Assembly: GCA_026400835.1 (NCBI GenBank)
Contig: JAPLOA010000100.1
Span: 107,226-171,225 of the forward strand
Direction of reading: 5' to 3'
DNA: 64,000 nt
From: Planctomycetales bacterium
GTDB lineage: Bacteria; Planctomycetota; Planctomycetia; Planctomycetales; Planctomycetaceae
In this document: one piece after another, positions 26,517 through 35,161 of the stretch
Layout of the letters: every line of letters starts with the position of its first letter
Position numbering within the stretch: the first letter of the stretch is position 1
Notes under the pieces: generated by a model
Told to the model about the DNA's origin: nothing
Databases searched by the model: none
What the model saw: only the letters and a program-made list of their open reading frames with translations
Position numbers and translations under genes: made by a program

Positions 26517-27005
26517 TCAATAGCCGTTGACGCCTTCAAGTTTCAGCAGCGTTTGTTTGTGCTCTACGCCTCCGCCGTAGCCGACCAATCTCCCGTTCTT
26601 GCCGATGACTCGATGACAGGGGACAATAATGGCGATCGGATTCTGGCCGTTGGCCAAGCCGACAGCTCGCGAGGCCGCAGGATTGCCAACAGCCTGGGCG
26701 ATTTCCCCATAGCTGGCCGTCTTTCCGTAAGGAATCTGGCACAGAGCCTTCCAGACTCGTTTCTGAAAGTCGGTCCCCTCGGCAGCCAGAGGCAGATCGA
26801 AGGTCTTCAGTTTTCCGGCAAAGTAGGCCTTCAACTGGCGGATTGGTTCTTCGAGCCGACGTTCGTCATGTTTCCAGTCCTCGTCGGGAGTGATTTCGGG
26901 GGAGCTGAAGTGCGTTTTTGCAAAGGAAACGTGCCGCAAACCATGGTCATCGCCAGCAATCAGGAGACGGCCCACGGGCGTGTCGTTCAGATGGCAGAAA
27001 AACAT
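26517..27005 (-). CDS. ogt: Methylated-DNA--protein-cysteine methyltransferase
   Basis: Suicide repair protein that removes alkyl groups from O6-methylguanine and O4-methylthymine. At 162 residues it corresponds to the single-domain Ogt form. The active-site motif PCHRVIG places the acceptor Cys at residue 130. TDFQKRVWKALCQIPYGKTA and SYGEIAQAVGNPAASRAVG form the DNA-binding helix-turn-helix with the arginine finger, and NPIAIIVPCHR is characteristic. No AlkA or Ada regulatory domain is fused. It is convergent with mtnA and divergent from thyX, with a 159-base gap on that side. Confidence 0.94.
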   Translation of the reverse strand: MFFCHLNDTPVGRLLIAGDDHGLRHVSFAKTHFSSPEITPDEDWKHDERRLEEPIRQLKAYFAGKLKTFDLPLAAEGTDFQKRVWKALCQIPYGKTASYGEIAQAVGNPAASRAVGLANGQNPIAIIVPCHRVIGKNGRLVGYGGGVEHKQTLLKLEGVNGY

Positions 27006-27164
27006 TTTGTGCAGCTCTTCGGCAATGGAAACTGAGAATGACTGGCGATCATTGGAAACGTACCCCGGGAAGCTTACAGTTCGCGTTTACGGTTGGAAAA
27101 TGCAGCCGCACGCATTTCTGATCTCCTCTCCGTCACCACTGACTTTGTCTGAACAGAACGGCCC

Positions 27165-28112
27165 ATGTCACAGGAAACTTCAACGCCGGAATCCCGGCAG
27201 TCCGCCAACGATCGTCTCGCCCAGGTCAACGAACTGCGGTGGCAGAAGTTTTCAGTTCTGGATGACGGATTTGTCTGTCTTGTCGATGTCATGGGAGATG
27301 ACAGCAGCGTTGTGCAGGCCGCACGCGTCAGCTACGGAGACGGAACGAAGAAAGTCAGTGACGACCGAACTCTGATTCGCTATCTGCTGCGGCATCGTCA
27401 CACAACGCCACTCGAAATGGCCGAGATTAAGTTTCTCGTTCGAGTTCCCATGGACTGCTGGCGGCAGTGGGTTCGACACCGCACGGCCAATATCAACGAA
27501 TACAGCACGCGCTACTCTTTGGCCATTGAAGCCGCACAGGGAACGCCGGAAGACCAGTGGCGAACACAAGCGGAATCCAATCGTCAGGGAAGCGGTGATG
27601 CTTTGCCGGCGGACCTTGGAGCAAAGCTGACCATAGAAGAGCAGGAACTGCAGCAGAAGATTCGCTCGGTGTATCAAAGCCGAATTGAAACCGGTGTTGC
27701 TCGCGAGCAGGCTCGCAAGGATCTGCCGCTTTCCACCTATACCGAAGCCTATTGGAAAATCGATCTGCATAATCTGCTGCACTTCCTTGCTTTGCGAATG
27801 GATAGCCATGCGCAGTTGGAAATCCGGAATTATGCAACGACGATCGGCGAGAAGATTGTTGCTCCGCTGTTCCCGATGGTTTGGGAAGCATTTCTGGACT
27901 ATCGCATGCAGTCGATGTTTCTGACTCGACTTGATCGCGAGGTCATTCAGCGGCTGACAGCCAGTGCGGCTGCGGCGAAATCTGCTCCTCCTTATTCCAA
28001 CGACGAGTTTCTTGCGGCACAGGATCCTGCGTGGGCCTCACTGAATCGTAGTCGTGAACGCGACGAATGCCGATCAAAGCTCGAACTATTGGGGCTTCTT
28101 GCAAAGTCCTGA
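27165..28112 (+). CDS. thyX: FAD-dependent thymidylate synthase
   Basis: Makes dTMP from dUMP with methylenetetrahydrofolate, FAD and NADPH, independent of ThyA. The ThyX motif R-H-R-x7-S-x-R-Y-S is complete at residues 104-118 (RHRTANINEYSTRYS). Other blocks are VQAARVSYGDGTKKVSDD, DRTLIRYLLRHRHTTPLEMA and a C-terminal LRMDSHAQLEIRNYA that carries the arginines binding dUMP phosphate. At 315 residues it is somewhat longer than the 220-260 aa of many ThyX proteins, with extra N- and C-terminal tails. No thyA is visible in the window. Confidence 0.95.
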   Translation: MSQETSTPESRQSANDRLAQVNELRWQKFSVLDDGFVCLVDVMGDDSSVVQAARVSYGDGTKKVSDDRTLIRYLLRHRHTTPLEMAEIKFLVRVPMDCWRQWVRHRTANINEYSTRYSLAIEAAQGTPEDQWRTQAESNRQGSGDALPADLGAKLTIEEQELQQKIRSVYQSRIETGVAREQARKDLPLSTYTEAYWKIDLHNLLHFLALRMDSHAQLEIRNYATTIGEKIVAPLFPMVWEAFLDYRMQSMFLTRLDREVIQRLTASAAAAKSAPPYSNDEFLAAQDPAWASLNRSRERDECRSKLELLGLLAKS

Positions 28113-28291
28113 TTGACTCTTTCGGCAGCGGACGGAAATTAGAGGCACTAACAAAACCGAGAGAGGCACCCTTGCTGGTCACTTTTTACAGTGATTTCGC
28201 AACCTTGCGGAGTTTGTCAGCCGTTCCCAAAAGTACCGGCTGGTTGTGACTTCATCAAACTTGTCGCCGGACGCAGTTTTCTGTGAATCGG

Positions 28292-28371
28292 CTCAGAAAA
28301 GGGGTCAGGAACCAATTGTGCGTAGCACCCTGCGGGCCATTCGGCTGTTGGTTCCTGCCCCATTTTCTGAG
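28292..28371. repeat. Long hairpin repeat between thyX and prs
   Basis: Two 24-base arms (28292-28315 and 28348-28371) pair with only two mismatches. Each arm holds the word ggggtcaggaacc or its close variant ggggcaggaacc, flanked by ctcagaaaa. The loop is 32 bases. This word is typical, as I remember it, of REP sequences mobilised by RAYT-type transposases, none of which is encoded here. A frame running through the repeat into prs is an artefact. The 300-base gap holds nothing else I recognise. Confidence 0.7.
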
Positions 28372-28414
28372 CTTGAAGAATCTAGTTCTCCATCCAACGG
28401 AATCGTCATTTCTC

Positions 28415-29422
28415 ATGTCTCCCGATTCGAACACGAAACCAGAATTCCGACCGATGACTGATTCTCCGATGGGTGATCTGGCCATTCTTGCGGGCTCGGG
28501 CAATCCGATTTTTGCTCAGCGAATCGCTGATGCCCTGGGAATCAAGCTGGCCCCTTGTGAAGCTCAGATCTTCAGCGAAGGCAATGTGTTTGTGCGAGTT
28601 CTCGAGAACGTCCGAGGGCGCGACACATTCGTGATTCAGGGCGTTCATCGCCCAGTGAATGACAATTTCGTTGAGCTGTTGTTCTGGATTGATGCTCTGA
28701 AGCGAGCCAGCGCGTCACAGGTGACGGCTGTGATTCCGTACTTCAGCTATGCCAAGGGCGACAAAAAAGATGAGCCACGAGTTTCCATTCGTGCGCGAGT
28801 TTGTGCGGATGCGATTGAGGCGGCCGGGGCGGATCGAGTTCTGACGATGGATTTGCATAGCCCGCAGATTCAGGGGTTCTTCAGTGTTCCGGTCGATCAC
28901 TTGTATGCTCGTAAAGTGATCTGCGATCACGTTCGATCGCTCAATATTCCCAACCTCGTGATTTGTAGTCCGGACGTTGGCTTCGCAAAGTCTGCGTCAG
29001 CTTATGCCAATTTGCTGGGTGTGCCCGTTGTCATCGGAAACAAGCAGCGAAAGGATCACACGGAGCGTGCTCAGGTTCTGGAAGTGATCGGCTCGGTTGA
29101 CGGCTGCAATGTGTTGATGGTCGATGATTTCACCATCACCGGTGGATCGCTTGTCAGCATGGCGGAAGTGCTGAAGGCACGCGGCGCGAAAGATATCTAC
29201 GCGGCAGTGTCACACGGCGTGCTGTCGGACGGAGCTGTGGCTCGTATTGAAAACAGCGAGATCCGAAGCCTGTTCATCACCGATACCGTCGAGCCGGCTA
29301 TTGAGCCGCTTGGCAAAAAGATCGAAGTGATTTCTGTCGCGCCGCTGTTTGCTCAGGCGATCCGCTCGATCCATGACCGCACCAGTGTGAGCATGCTGTT
29401 TCCGGATGTGAAGGCTCTTTAG
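28415..29422 (+). CDS. prs: Ribose-phosphate pyrophosphokinase (PRPP synthetase)
   Basis: Makes PRPP from ribose 5-phosphate and ATP for purine, pyrimidine, histidine and tryptophan synthesis. I place the start at ATG 28415 (335 aa); ATG 28454 would give 322 aa, closer to the family's usual 315. Recognisable blocks are LAILAGSGNPIFAQRIADAL, ETLV-like VFVRVLENVRGRDTFVIQ, RASASQVTAVIPYFSYAKGD, ADRVLTMDLHSPQIQGFFSV and the PRPP-binding VLMVDDFTITGGSLVSMAE. The catalytic flexible loop reads KQRKDHTERAQV, a variant of the KRR-containing loop of class I enzymes. It is flanked by a palindrome upstream and a terminator downstream. Confidence 0.94.
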   Translation: MSPDSNTKPEFRPMTDSPMGDLAILAGSGNPIFAQRIADALGIKLAPCEAQIFSEGNVFVRVLENVRGRDTFVIQGVHRPVNDNFVELLFWIDALKRASASQVTAVIPYFSYAKGDKKDEPRVSIRARVCADAIEAAGADRVLTMDLHSPQIQGFFSVPVDHLYARKVICDHVRSLNIPNLVICSPDVGFAKSASAYANLLGVPVVIGNKQRKDHTERAQVLEVIGSVDGCNVLMVDDFTITGGSLVSMAEVLKARGAKDIYAAVSHGVLSDGAVARIENSEIRSLFITDTVEPAIEPLGKKIEVISVAPLFAQAIRSIHDRTSVSMLFPDVKAL

Positions 29423-29515
29423 GCGACGGTCAACAGCGTGAACTTGCAGATGTGTGATTCAAAGCATGCTTGTTGATGATTGTCTGAACAACGCTTGACG
29501 GCGAATTGCGCAACA

Positions 29516-29549
29516 AAAAAGCCCGACACTCTTTGAGGTCGGGCTTTCG
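29516..29549. terminator. Bidirectional intrinsic terminator between prs and DUF1080 gene
   Basis: Ten-base perfect arms aaagcccgac (29518-29527) and gtcgggcttt (29538-29547) with a ten-base loop. Read on the minus strand a run of six T follows, so it best terminates the DUF1080 gene ending at 29579. It can also serve prs, which ends at 29422 on the other strand. Confidence 0.85.
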
Positions 29550-29578
29550 GCTCGTGTGGGAATTGCGGCATAACGAGA

Positions 29579-30259
29579 TCATAGCTCGCGGATGCGGATG
29601 TTACGCCATGACACGTCGAATGGACCGGTGCCAGCGCCAATGCCATGGACCTGCAGGCCGATGTGTCCCTTTGGATGAGTCTTGTAGATTTCTTCATGAG
29701 TCAGGTCAGCAACCATGTGGCCATTGATCCAGGTCTGAATTCGAGCACCTTTGGCGACGATGCGATACTGATTCCACTCACCGTTCTTGAAGAAATCGTG
29801 AGTGTGCTTTTCATCCTTTGGTTCCGGTGACAACCATCCGTACTTGGTTGATTCTCCGTAGATGTAACCAGCCTGGCCAGGCCCTGCCTCGATCTCAACC
29901 TGTGGGCCGTGGAAAACTCCAAGTCCCTGCTTGTTGGCATCGACATCGGCTTCAGTCTTTCCACGCGAGCGGATCTGCACGCCGGAATTGAGCTGATCAT
30001 GAACCTTCACTTCGAACTCAAGTTCAAAATCGCCGAATTCTTTTTCACTGGCCAGGAATGTGTTCGGGCTGCCTTCAACGGTCACGCCGTGAATTGTGCC
30101 GTCCTTGACTTCGTAGTTGGCCTTCCCGTGTTCGGCCTTTTTCCAGCCGTTCAGGGTCTTGCCATCGAACAGGCTCACCCACTTGTCGTCGGCGGCATGA
30201 GTGAGCGGAGCCAAGTTGAGAGCCAGCAGGGTTAGGCTCAGGATTGAAAATCGCAACAT
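29579..30259 (-). CDS. DUF1080 (3-keto-disaccharide hydrolase family) secreted protein
   Basis: A 226-residue secreted protein with a Sec signal peptide (MLRFSILSLTLLALNLAPL, cleavage after THAA). The mature part is one DUF1080 domain of concanavalin-like fold: WVSLFDGKTLNGWKKAEHG at the start, then EFGDFELEFEVKVHDQLNSG, VQIRSRG, GPQVEIEAGPGQAGYIYGES, WNQYRIVAKGARIQTWING and HPKGHIGLQVHG. This Pfam family (PF06439) is very abundant in planctomycetes and some members hydrolyse 3-keto-glycosides. The substrate here is unknown. It is a single-gene unit with a strong terminator. Confidence 0.92.
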   Translation of the reverse strand: MLRFSILSLTLLALNLAPLTHAADDKWVSLFDGKTLNGWKKAEHGKANYEVKDGTIHGVTVEGSPNTFLASEKEFGDFELEFEVKVHDQLNSGVQIRSRGKTEADVDANKQGLGVFHGPQVEIEAGPGQAGYIYGESTKYGWLSPEPKDEKHTHDFFKNGEWNQYRIVAKGARIQTWINGHMVADLTHEEIYKTHPKGHIGLQVHGIGAGTGPFDVSWRNIRIREL

Positions 30260-30513
30260 CAGAAATCGGTCCTTTCGGCTTGATCAGGAAAGCTGGGACA
30301 GAGGCAGTTGCCTCAATAAAACCTGCAGGTGCCCCGGTATGAGGGTCGACAGGCTTTTTCGTATCGTGTTCAGAAAGTGGTGAAATGAGAAGCGACCAGG
30401 GGCGTCGGAGCAGCCGATCTGGAGAAACTCTGTAGACAGGTATCGCGGGGCATGAAAGAATGGGACGGTCGCTATACGCGATCAACTCGGGTCTGAAAGT
30501 TTCAGAATTGGAT

Positions 30514-31497
30514 ATGGCAATGAGAATACGGCTTAAGAACGCGACTTTTGCTGCTTTCGCGGGTGCTCTGATTTCTGCAGGGTGCGGGGAAGATGGGGCT
30601 GCGGGCGGCAACGCTGCTGCGACGTCAGAGGTCGTGACACCAGTTTCCGGGCAGTCCCCATCTACCGAGACTAAGGACTCGGACGGGATGGTGAAAGCCG
30701 AGCCGACAGAAGAGACGTTTGAACTAAAGCCACTGTCTTTAAGTGGTCTCTCCGGTTCCAAAGGAGCTGGTGGAGATGATGCTTCTGCGAGCGGAAAGTC
30801 TGATACCGAAAAGCAGATACAGGCGATTATCACGCATCTGCAACCCTTGCAGATTCTATTAGGGCAATGGCGCGGGACGACTCGCCGGGAGTACGAAAAC
30901 TTCAAGGCGGTGGACAATCACGAATGGGTCTGGGACTTACGAACTGATGCGAAGAATCCGGCTCTGACGATCAGCTCCGATAAGAGCCCGTACTTGAAGC
31001 AGGGACGACTGAGCTGGAATGTTGACGACCAGAAATTCACTTTGACGGCCACTGATACTGCCGGAACAAAGCGAGAGTTTGTTGGCGACTTTACAGACCC
31101 GGTCCACGAGATTGTGGGAAGCGACGACAAGCTCCATAAAGTGTTTCGACTGGAATTCAACCAGGTTGACAAGTCCGTGCAAGCTTCCAGTGAGATGTGG
31201 CAGTTGTCGTTCGAGCAGCAGGAGAATAATCGCTACCTGCTGGAAGTTGCAAAGCGACGCGGCAACGCGGGCTTCGCGAGATATGACACGGTTTCAACTC
31301 AGCGTGAGGGAACTTCGTTTGCCCTGAGTGACACGGACTATGCAGAGAAAACCTGCATCATTTCTGAGGGTCTGGGAACGACCGAGATTGTGTTCAAAGG
31401 CCGTTCATACTGGGTTTGCTGCAGTGGTTGCAAAGCTGCTTTTGATGAAGATCCCGAGACCTGGATTGCCAGAGCGGCAGCTCGACCGAAGAAATAG
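30514..31497 (+). CDS. Lipoprotein with C-terminal TRASH/YHS-type metal-binding domain
   Basis: About 327 residues from ATG 30514; an upstream GTG-rich start cannot be excluded. The N-terminus has a lipobox (FAGALISAGCGE), so the mature protein should be anchored in a membrane facing the periplasm. A low-complexity acidic and glycine/serine-rich linker (about 30-110) follows. The middle (IITHLQPLQILLGQWRGTTR, then SWNVDDQKFTLTATDTAGTK) looks beta-rich and may be a lipocalin-like domain. The end (EKTCIISEGLGTTEIVFKGR, then YWVCCSGCKAAFDEDPETW) matches the TRASH/YHS cysteine module, which binds transition metals. A copper or other metal-sensing role is plausible but unproven. It is divergent from the DUF1080 gene. 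Confidence 0.75.
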   Translation: MAMRIRLKNATFAAFAGALISAGCGEDGAAGGNAAATSEVVTPVSGQSPSTETKDSDGMVKAEPTEETFELKPLSLSGLSGSKGAGGDDASASGKSDTEKQIQAIITHLQPLQILLGQWRGTTRREYENFKAVDNHEWVWDLRTDAKNPALTISSDKSPYLKQGRLSWNVDDQKFTLTATDTAGTKREFVGDFTDPVHEIVGSDDKLHKVFRLEFNQVDKSVQASSEMWQLSFEQQENNRYLLEVAKRRGNAGFARYDTVSTQREGTSFALSDTDYAEKTCIISEGLGTTEIVFKGRSYWVCCSGCKAAFDEDPETWIARAAARPKK

Positions 31498-31580
31498 AGT
31501 TGTGTTGAGGGCTTCTGTAATCTTCTAAGGTGTCGTCGCTCAGAGTCTGTTCGAAGTTTTTTTAATTCCCGCAGGCTCCC

Positions 31581-32390
31581 ATGACTGACGGAAAACATAT
31601 CCTCGCAATTGACGTCGGGAATACTCGCGCAAAGTTCGGACTGTTTCGACAGACGTCAGCCAGGAATCCTGAACCTCTGGAGATTGCTGCGCGAATTCTC
31701 AATCAGACTGCTGACGTTGCCTCGGCATTTTGCGAATGGTGGCTGAGTCTGGGCGTCGATGCACCAGACGTCGCCATGGTTGCCGCGAGTGATCCGGAAA
31801 CGCGTGATCTGCTTTTGCAGAGCTGGCCGATTAATGGTTGTCGTCCGATCACAGTCTTCGGTTTCCGCCAGATCCCTGTGGAAGTGGACGTTGATTTTCC
31901 GGAACGAGTGGGTGTTGATCGGTTGTTGAATGCCTTCGCTGGCGGTCGGATGAGCGAACCAGGCCGACCAGTGATTGTGGTTGATTCCGGAACGGCGACA
32001 ACCGTGGACCTTGTCACGTCAGATGCAACATTTCGCGGTGGCAGCATTCTGCCGGGACTGCGATTGTCGGCGCATGCGATGCACGACTACACCGCGCGAT
32101 TGCCGTTACTGAATGTTGATGAAGAACTGATAGAGCTGCCGCCACTGCCTGGCAGGAACACGGAAGCGGCGATGCGAGCCGGTCTGTTTGTCGGTCAGCT
32201 TGGTGCTGTCAAAGAGCTGATTGCCCGTCTGTCTTTGGCGGCTGCGAATCAATTTGCGGAGAACAGTCGTCCTCAGGTTTTTGTCTCAGGAGGCGGCGGC
32301 CGGCAGTTGGTAAGTCATCTGGGAGACGCCACCTTTGTAGACAGTCTTCCACTTCACGGACTGGCGATGTTGAACTCTTCGGAACTGTGA
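31581..32390 (+). CDS. coaX: Type III pantothenate kinase
   Basis: First step of coenzyme A synthesis, phosphorylating pantothenate. At 269 residues it shows the ASKHA-fold motifs of CoaX: ILAIDVGNTRAKFGLF near the N-terminus (phosphate loop), FPERVGVDRLLNAFAGG, VIVVDSGTATTVDLVTSD and FRGGSILPGLRLSAHAM, then LPGRNTEAAMRAGLFVG. The C-terminal VFVSGGGGRQL completes the fold. The start at 31581 lies 84 bases after the lipoprotein gene. Its 3' end converges on the DUF11-type gene and overlaps the tail of a proline-rich frame on the other strand. Confidence 0.95.
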   Translation: MTDGKHILAIDVGNTRAKFGLFRQTSARNPEPLEIAARILNQTADVASAFCEWWLSLGVDAPDVAMVAASDPETRDLLLQSWPINGCRPITVFGFRQIPVEVDVDFPERVGVDRLLNAFAGGRMSEPGRPVIVVDSGTATTVDLVTSDATFRGGSILPGLRLSAHAMHDYTARLPLLNVDEELIELPPLPGRNTEAAMRAGLFVGQLGAVKELIARLSLAAANQFAENSRPQVFVSGGGGRQLVSHLGDATFVDSLPLHGLAMLNSSEL

Positions 32391-32547
32391 CTCGACGCGG
32401 CGGCGTTTCAGTTCGCTTCGCTTTGGGCTGCAGAGGTTGCGGCTTCTGAACCTCAGAAACGGATACGGGCGGGGCTATAGACTGCGGGACTGCAGGCCTG
32501 GGATTCATCGCTGGTGCTGCCGGAGCAACGGGAGGTCGCGTCCTCAT
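32209..32547 (-). CDS. Possible proline-rich reading frame coupled to the DUF11 gene
   Basis: A 112-codon frame whose ATG directly abuts the TGA of the gene ending at 32548. The first 50 residues are proline- and alanine-rich (VAPAAPAMNPRPAVPQSIAP, then KPQPLQPKAKRTETPPRR). The remainder runs antisense through the last 182 bases of coaX, so that part is probably not under protein selection. No domain is recognisable. It may be a coupled small gene, a former extension of the upstream protein cut off by a stop, or noise. Confidence 0.25.
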   Translation of the reverse strand: MRTRPPVAPAAPAMNPRPAVPQSIAPPVSVSEVQKPQPLQPKAKRTETPPRRVTVPKSSTSPVREVEDCLQRWRLPDDLPTAGRRLLRQKPEDDCSPQIDSQPPKTDGQSAL

Positions 32548-34206
32548 TCAACGGATGACATTCTCTGGACGCGGGCGAGACTCGTCGGTATCTCGAGCCA
32601 CGAGCCGAAATGTGCGCCGATCGACTCGACTTCCCTCAAGAAGGACTTCGGCGGTTGACAGCGTTTCTCCGCTGGAGTTCGGACGCACTTCCAGTCTGAA
32701 GCGGCGAGTCTGCCCGACGGCGACCTTATCCACATCAACAAAAACAACGCGATCTTCAACTGGCAGACGCAACAGATCCGGTTGATCAAGAGATTCATCC
32801 AGAATGAGTCGCAGTCGAACGGCATCTGCGTCCGCTGTTCCATTGTTGGTCAGGGAAAACATGACTTGCGTCCATTCGCCAACGCGAGCAATCTCCTGCT
32901 GGTCCTGAATTGACAGACGCAGCGTTGGTTTGCCCGCCAGTTCTCGTCGCGGTGTGGTTTCTCTTCGTGGGAGTGGTGCCGGCGTCGGTGCTGGACGCAG
33001 TCGCTCGGACGGGAATGGATCGACTACCGGGCTTTCGTCAGTCACTCGAGTTCGCGCGGCCACGGCCGTGGCGGCTGAGACTTCGGTCAGCGATTCGAAC
33101 AGCGAACGACGTCCGCCACTCACGCTGAAGCCCATGGGAGCCACGACCGTGAACCGCAGCACGTATTCTTCAGCCGGACGTAAATCATCGACGAGCCACG
33201 TTAGAGTATCGTCGCGAAAGACTGCGTTCGGACTTGCTCCTCGAACGACCGTATCAAATGGCAGGATTTCACGAACGAGTAGTCCGTCGATTGTCTTATC
33301 CCCGAGGTTCGACAGGGAAACCTGAATCGTGACGTCACCTGACGCAGTTTCTTCAGGAACGCTTTTTTCAACTCGCAGATCATGCGTTGAGACATATGCT
33401 CCCGGTGTGACTTTGACGCGGGATTCAAGATCCTCGACGTCAGCCAAAGGTGACTCAGGCAGATTATCCTGAGGCAATCCGAGATCATCGCCTGGCAAGC
33501 CAAGAGCTTCACGCCAGTTATCCTGTCGCAATCTGCGCACAATGCGATCGATGAAGTAGGTGTCCGGCAATGAATCAACAAGGCGACCTCGAGTCACCAT
33601 GTCGGGATTCATTTCAGATCGAATCACCGAACTGCCCAGACGACGAAACGTTACGTCGAGCATTGGGATGTCTGTAATCGAACTCGGCGGATAGTTGATT
33701 GAGCCGTCAATGGGACGTCGAGGACGCGGGCGAATTGGAGTGTACTCAGGACGACCGAACACGATGTAGTCGGCTGTTCGGATCTGCGACACCAACTGGG
33801 AGTCATCGCGATCTTCTTTCGCAAGGATGATCGGAGCCTGAGATGCTCGCGCAGCCACGGCCGTGACTTTGTCGATCACGCCGCCAGAACGCAGAGGTGT
33901 TAAAGTGTCACGATGGTAGGCGGCTGCATCAGAGGCCAGACCGCCCCCCATGAGAAAAGCGATGATTACGAGGCCGGCTGTTCCTGAAGCGGCTGCAACA
34001 ACCCACGAAAGATGGGCCAGCACAAATTCAAGCGACTCGTCGAAACCCTGGACAATTCCGCTCCAGAGCCTTGCGAAGACAGAACCGATTGGCCCCAGCC
34101 AATCGCCATCAAAAATCGCCAGCATGCTGAGGCGTTCACCGTACAGCATCCCCAGCAGCATCAGGGACATAACGCCCATGAAGAACAAGATGAGTGCTGA
34201 TTCCAT
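32548..34206 (-). CDS. Membrane-anchored protein with DUF11/CARDB-like repeats
   Basis: A 552-residue protein with two N-terminal membrane segments (about 3-22, ALILFFMGVMSLMLLGML, and about 70-92, WVVAAASGTAGLVIIAFLMG). A 200-residue arginine- and proline-rich region follows. A first Ig-like domain is seen near 280-370 (LRVEKSVPEETASGDVTIQV, SNLGDKTIDGLLVREILPFD), as in DUF11 proteins. A second lies near 440-550 (VGEWTQVMFSLTNNGTADAD, then VGQTRRFRLEVRPNSSGE). A serine/arginine/proline linker separates them. It is probably a cell-envelope scaffold or adhesin-like protein. The start ATG at 34206 is the only one before the first membrane segment. It is convergent with coaX. Confidence 0.75.
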   Translation of the reverse strand: MESALILFFMGVMSLMLLGMLYGERLSMLAIFDGDWLGPIGSVFARLWSGIVQGFDESLEFVLAHLSWVVAAASGTAGLVIIAFLMGGGLASDAAAYHRDTLTPLRSGGVIDKVTAVAARASQAPIILAKEDRDDSQLVSQIRTADYIVFGRPEYTPIRPRPRRPIDGSINYPPSSITDIPMLDVTFRRLGSSVIRSEMNPDMVTRGRLVDSLPDTYFIDRIVRRLRQDNWREALGLPGDDLGLPQDNLPESPLADVEDLESRVKVTPGAYVSTHDLRVEKSVPEETASGDVTIQVSLSNLGDKTIDGLLVREILPFDTVVRGASPNAVFRDDTLTWLVDDLRPAEEYVLRFTVVAPMGFSVSGGRRSLFESLTEVSAATAVAARTRVTDESPVVDPFPSERLRPAPTPAPLPRRETTPRRELAGKPTLRLSIQDQQEIARVGEWTQVMFSLTNNGTADADAVRLRLILDESLDQPDLLRLPVEDRVVFVDVDKVAVGQTRRFRLEVRPNSSGETLSTAEVLLEGSRVDRRTFRLVARDTDESRPRPENVIR

Positions 34207-34370
34207 ATCCCCAACGTCCTTGCCTCAGGATTCGCATTCTCTGAAACTGCGTGGAATGCGTGAGACAAGAGGTTTAACAAAGGAGAGCGAAATTGTGAAC
34301 CGGAAACCTGATTTCGTAGCCTTTTTAGACCACGATCTCAGGAATCCGGGTTCTTTGGACTGACTTTGGC

Positions 34371-34790
34371 TCAATACTGTTCGATGAGATAGCGGATCAG
34401 GTCCGTCGACGTGACCAGACCGGCCAGTTTCTTGCCCTCAACGATTGGCACTGAGTGGAATCCCTGCGTGCTCAGCAGTTGAGCGGCATCCCGGACGGTG
34501 CTGGAAGTAGGAAGCGTCACGGGATTAGCCTTCATGACATCCTTGAGGCGGTAGGTGTGATCCAGCATAGCGTCGAGGCTGCGAACGTCCTGGTTGCCAA
34601 ATTCTCCGAAGCTGATTCGCAGGAAATCGGTCCACGTCAGCAGGCCGACAAGTTCGCCACCGCTCAGAACAGGCAAGTGATGAATCCCGGAATCCTCGAA
34701 GAATCGCCGGGCCCTGGAGATCGGGTCATTCAGATCTAATGTGATAACGTCTTTCGTCATGATATGAGAAACAGGGTCATTCTTCCGCAT
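34371..34790 (-). CDS. CBS-domain pair protein
   Basis: A 139-residue protein made of two CBS domains (about 8-60 and 80-138): HIMTKDVITLDLNDPISRAR, FFEDSGIHHLPVLSGGELVG and LLTWTDFLRI in the first, VMKANPVTLPTSSTVRDAAQ, HSVPIVEGKKLAGLVTSTDL in the second. CBS pairs bind adenine nucleotides and act as energy or signal sensors. No partner enzyme is fused, so the target is unknown. The gene stands alone. Confidence 0.92.
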   Translation of the reverse strand: MRKNDPVSHIMTKDVITLDLNDPISRARRFFEDSGIHHLPVLSGGELVGLLTWTDFLRISFGEFGNQDVRSLDAMLDHTYRLKDVMKANPVTLPTSSTVRDAAQLLSTQGFHSVPIVEGKKLAGLVTSTDLIRYLIEQY

Positions 34791-35161
34791 AGGGAGGCTT
34801 TCGAAGGCAATGGTTGAACAAATCGAGGCTGCGTGTGGGAACCAGGTCAGTTCCCGATCATGATCAACGCAGCATGTGCAGGAAATGGCAACAAGTGTGC
34901 CACGTCAGAATTCCGGGGTCGAAAGTGGATTTCTGGAGCACAGCCTGGATCAGGCTGTCTCAGGGTGCGACATTCAGCACAGAATCCGCACAGAAGTTGA
35001 AAAATGTCGACCGTAAATCCCTGAGTGCCTTGCGAGAGCGACTCGTTCCTATTGCAATTCACGAACTTTGCGACGGAACCGTTCAGACGGTCAGAGGAAC
35101 GCCTTACTTTGTCGTGTTCCAAGGTTCATTTTGAGTTATTGAGTGTTGGAGTATTGAGTCG
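34791..35161. other. Intergenic stretch without a recognisable gene
   Basis: About 370 bases between the divergent CBS gene and FabZ-like gene. Open frames exist on both strands (for example 34814-35134 plus and 34847-35122 minus), but they overlap each other and show no domain, signal peptide or convincing ribosome binding site. It presumably holds promoters for both flanking genes. Confidence 0.45.

Noticed and set aside
28283..28414. An extended N-terminus for prs
   Set aside because: The extra 44 codons are the translated hairpin repeat; PRPP synthetase homology begins after 28415.
34814..35134. A plus-strand frame of 106 codons before the FabZ-like gene
   Set aside because: It overlaps an equally long minus-strand frame; neither has a family match, good start or coding pattern.
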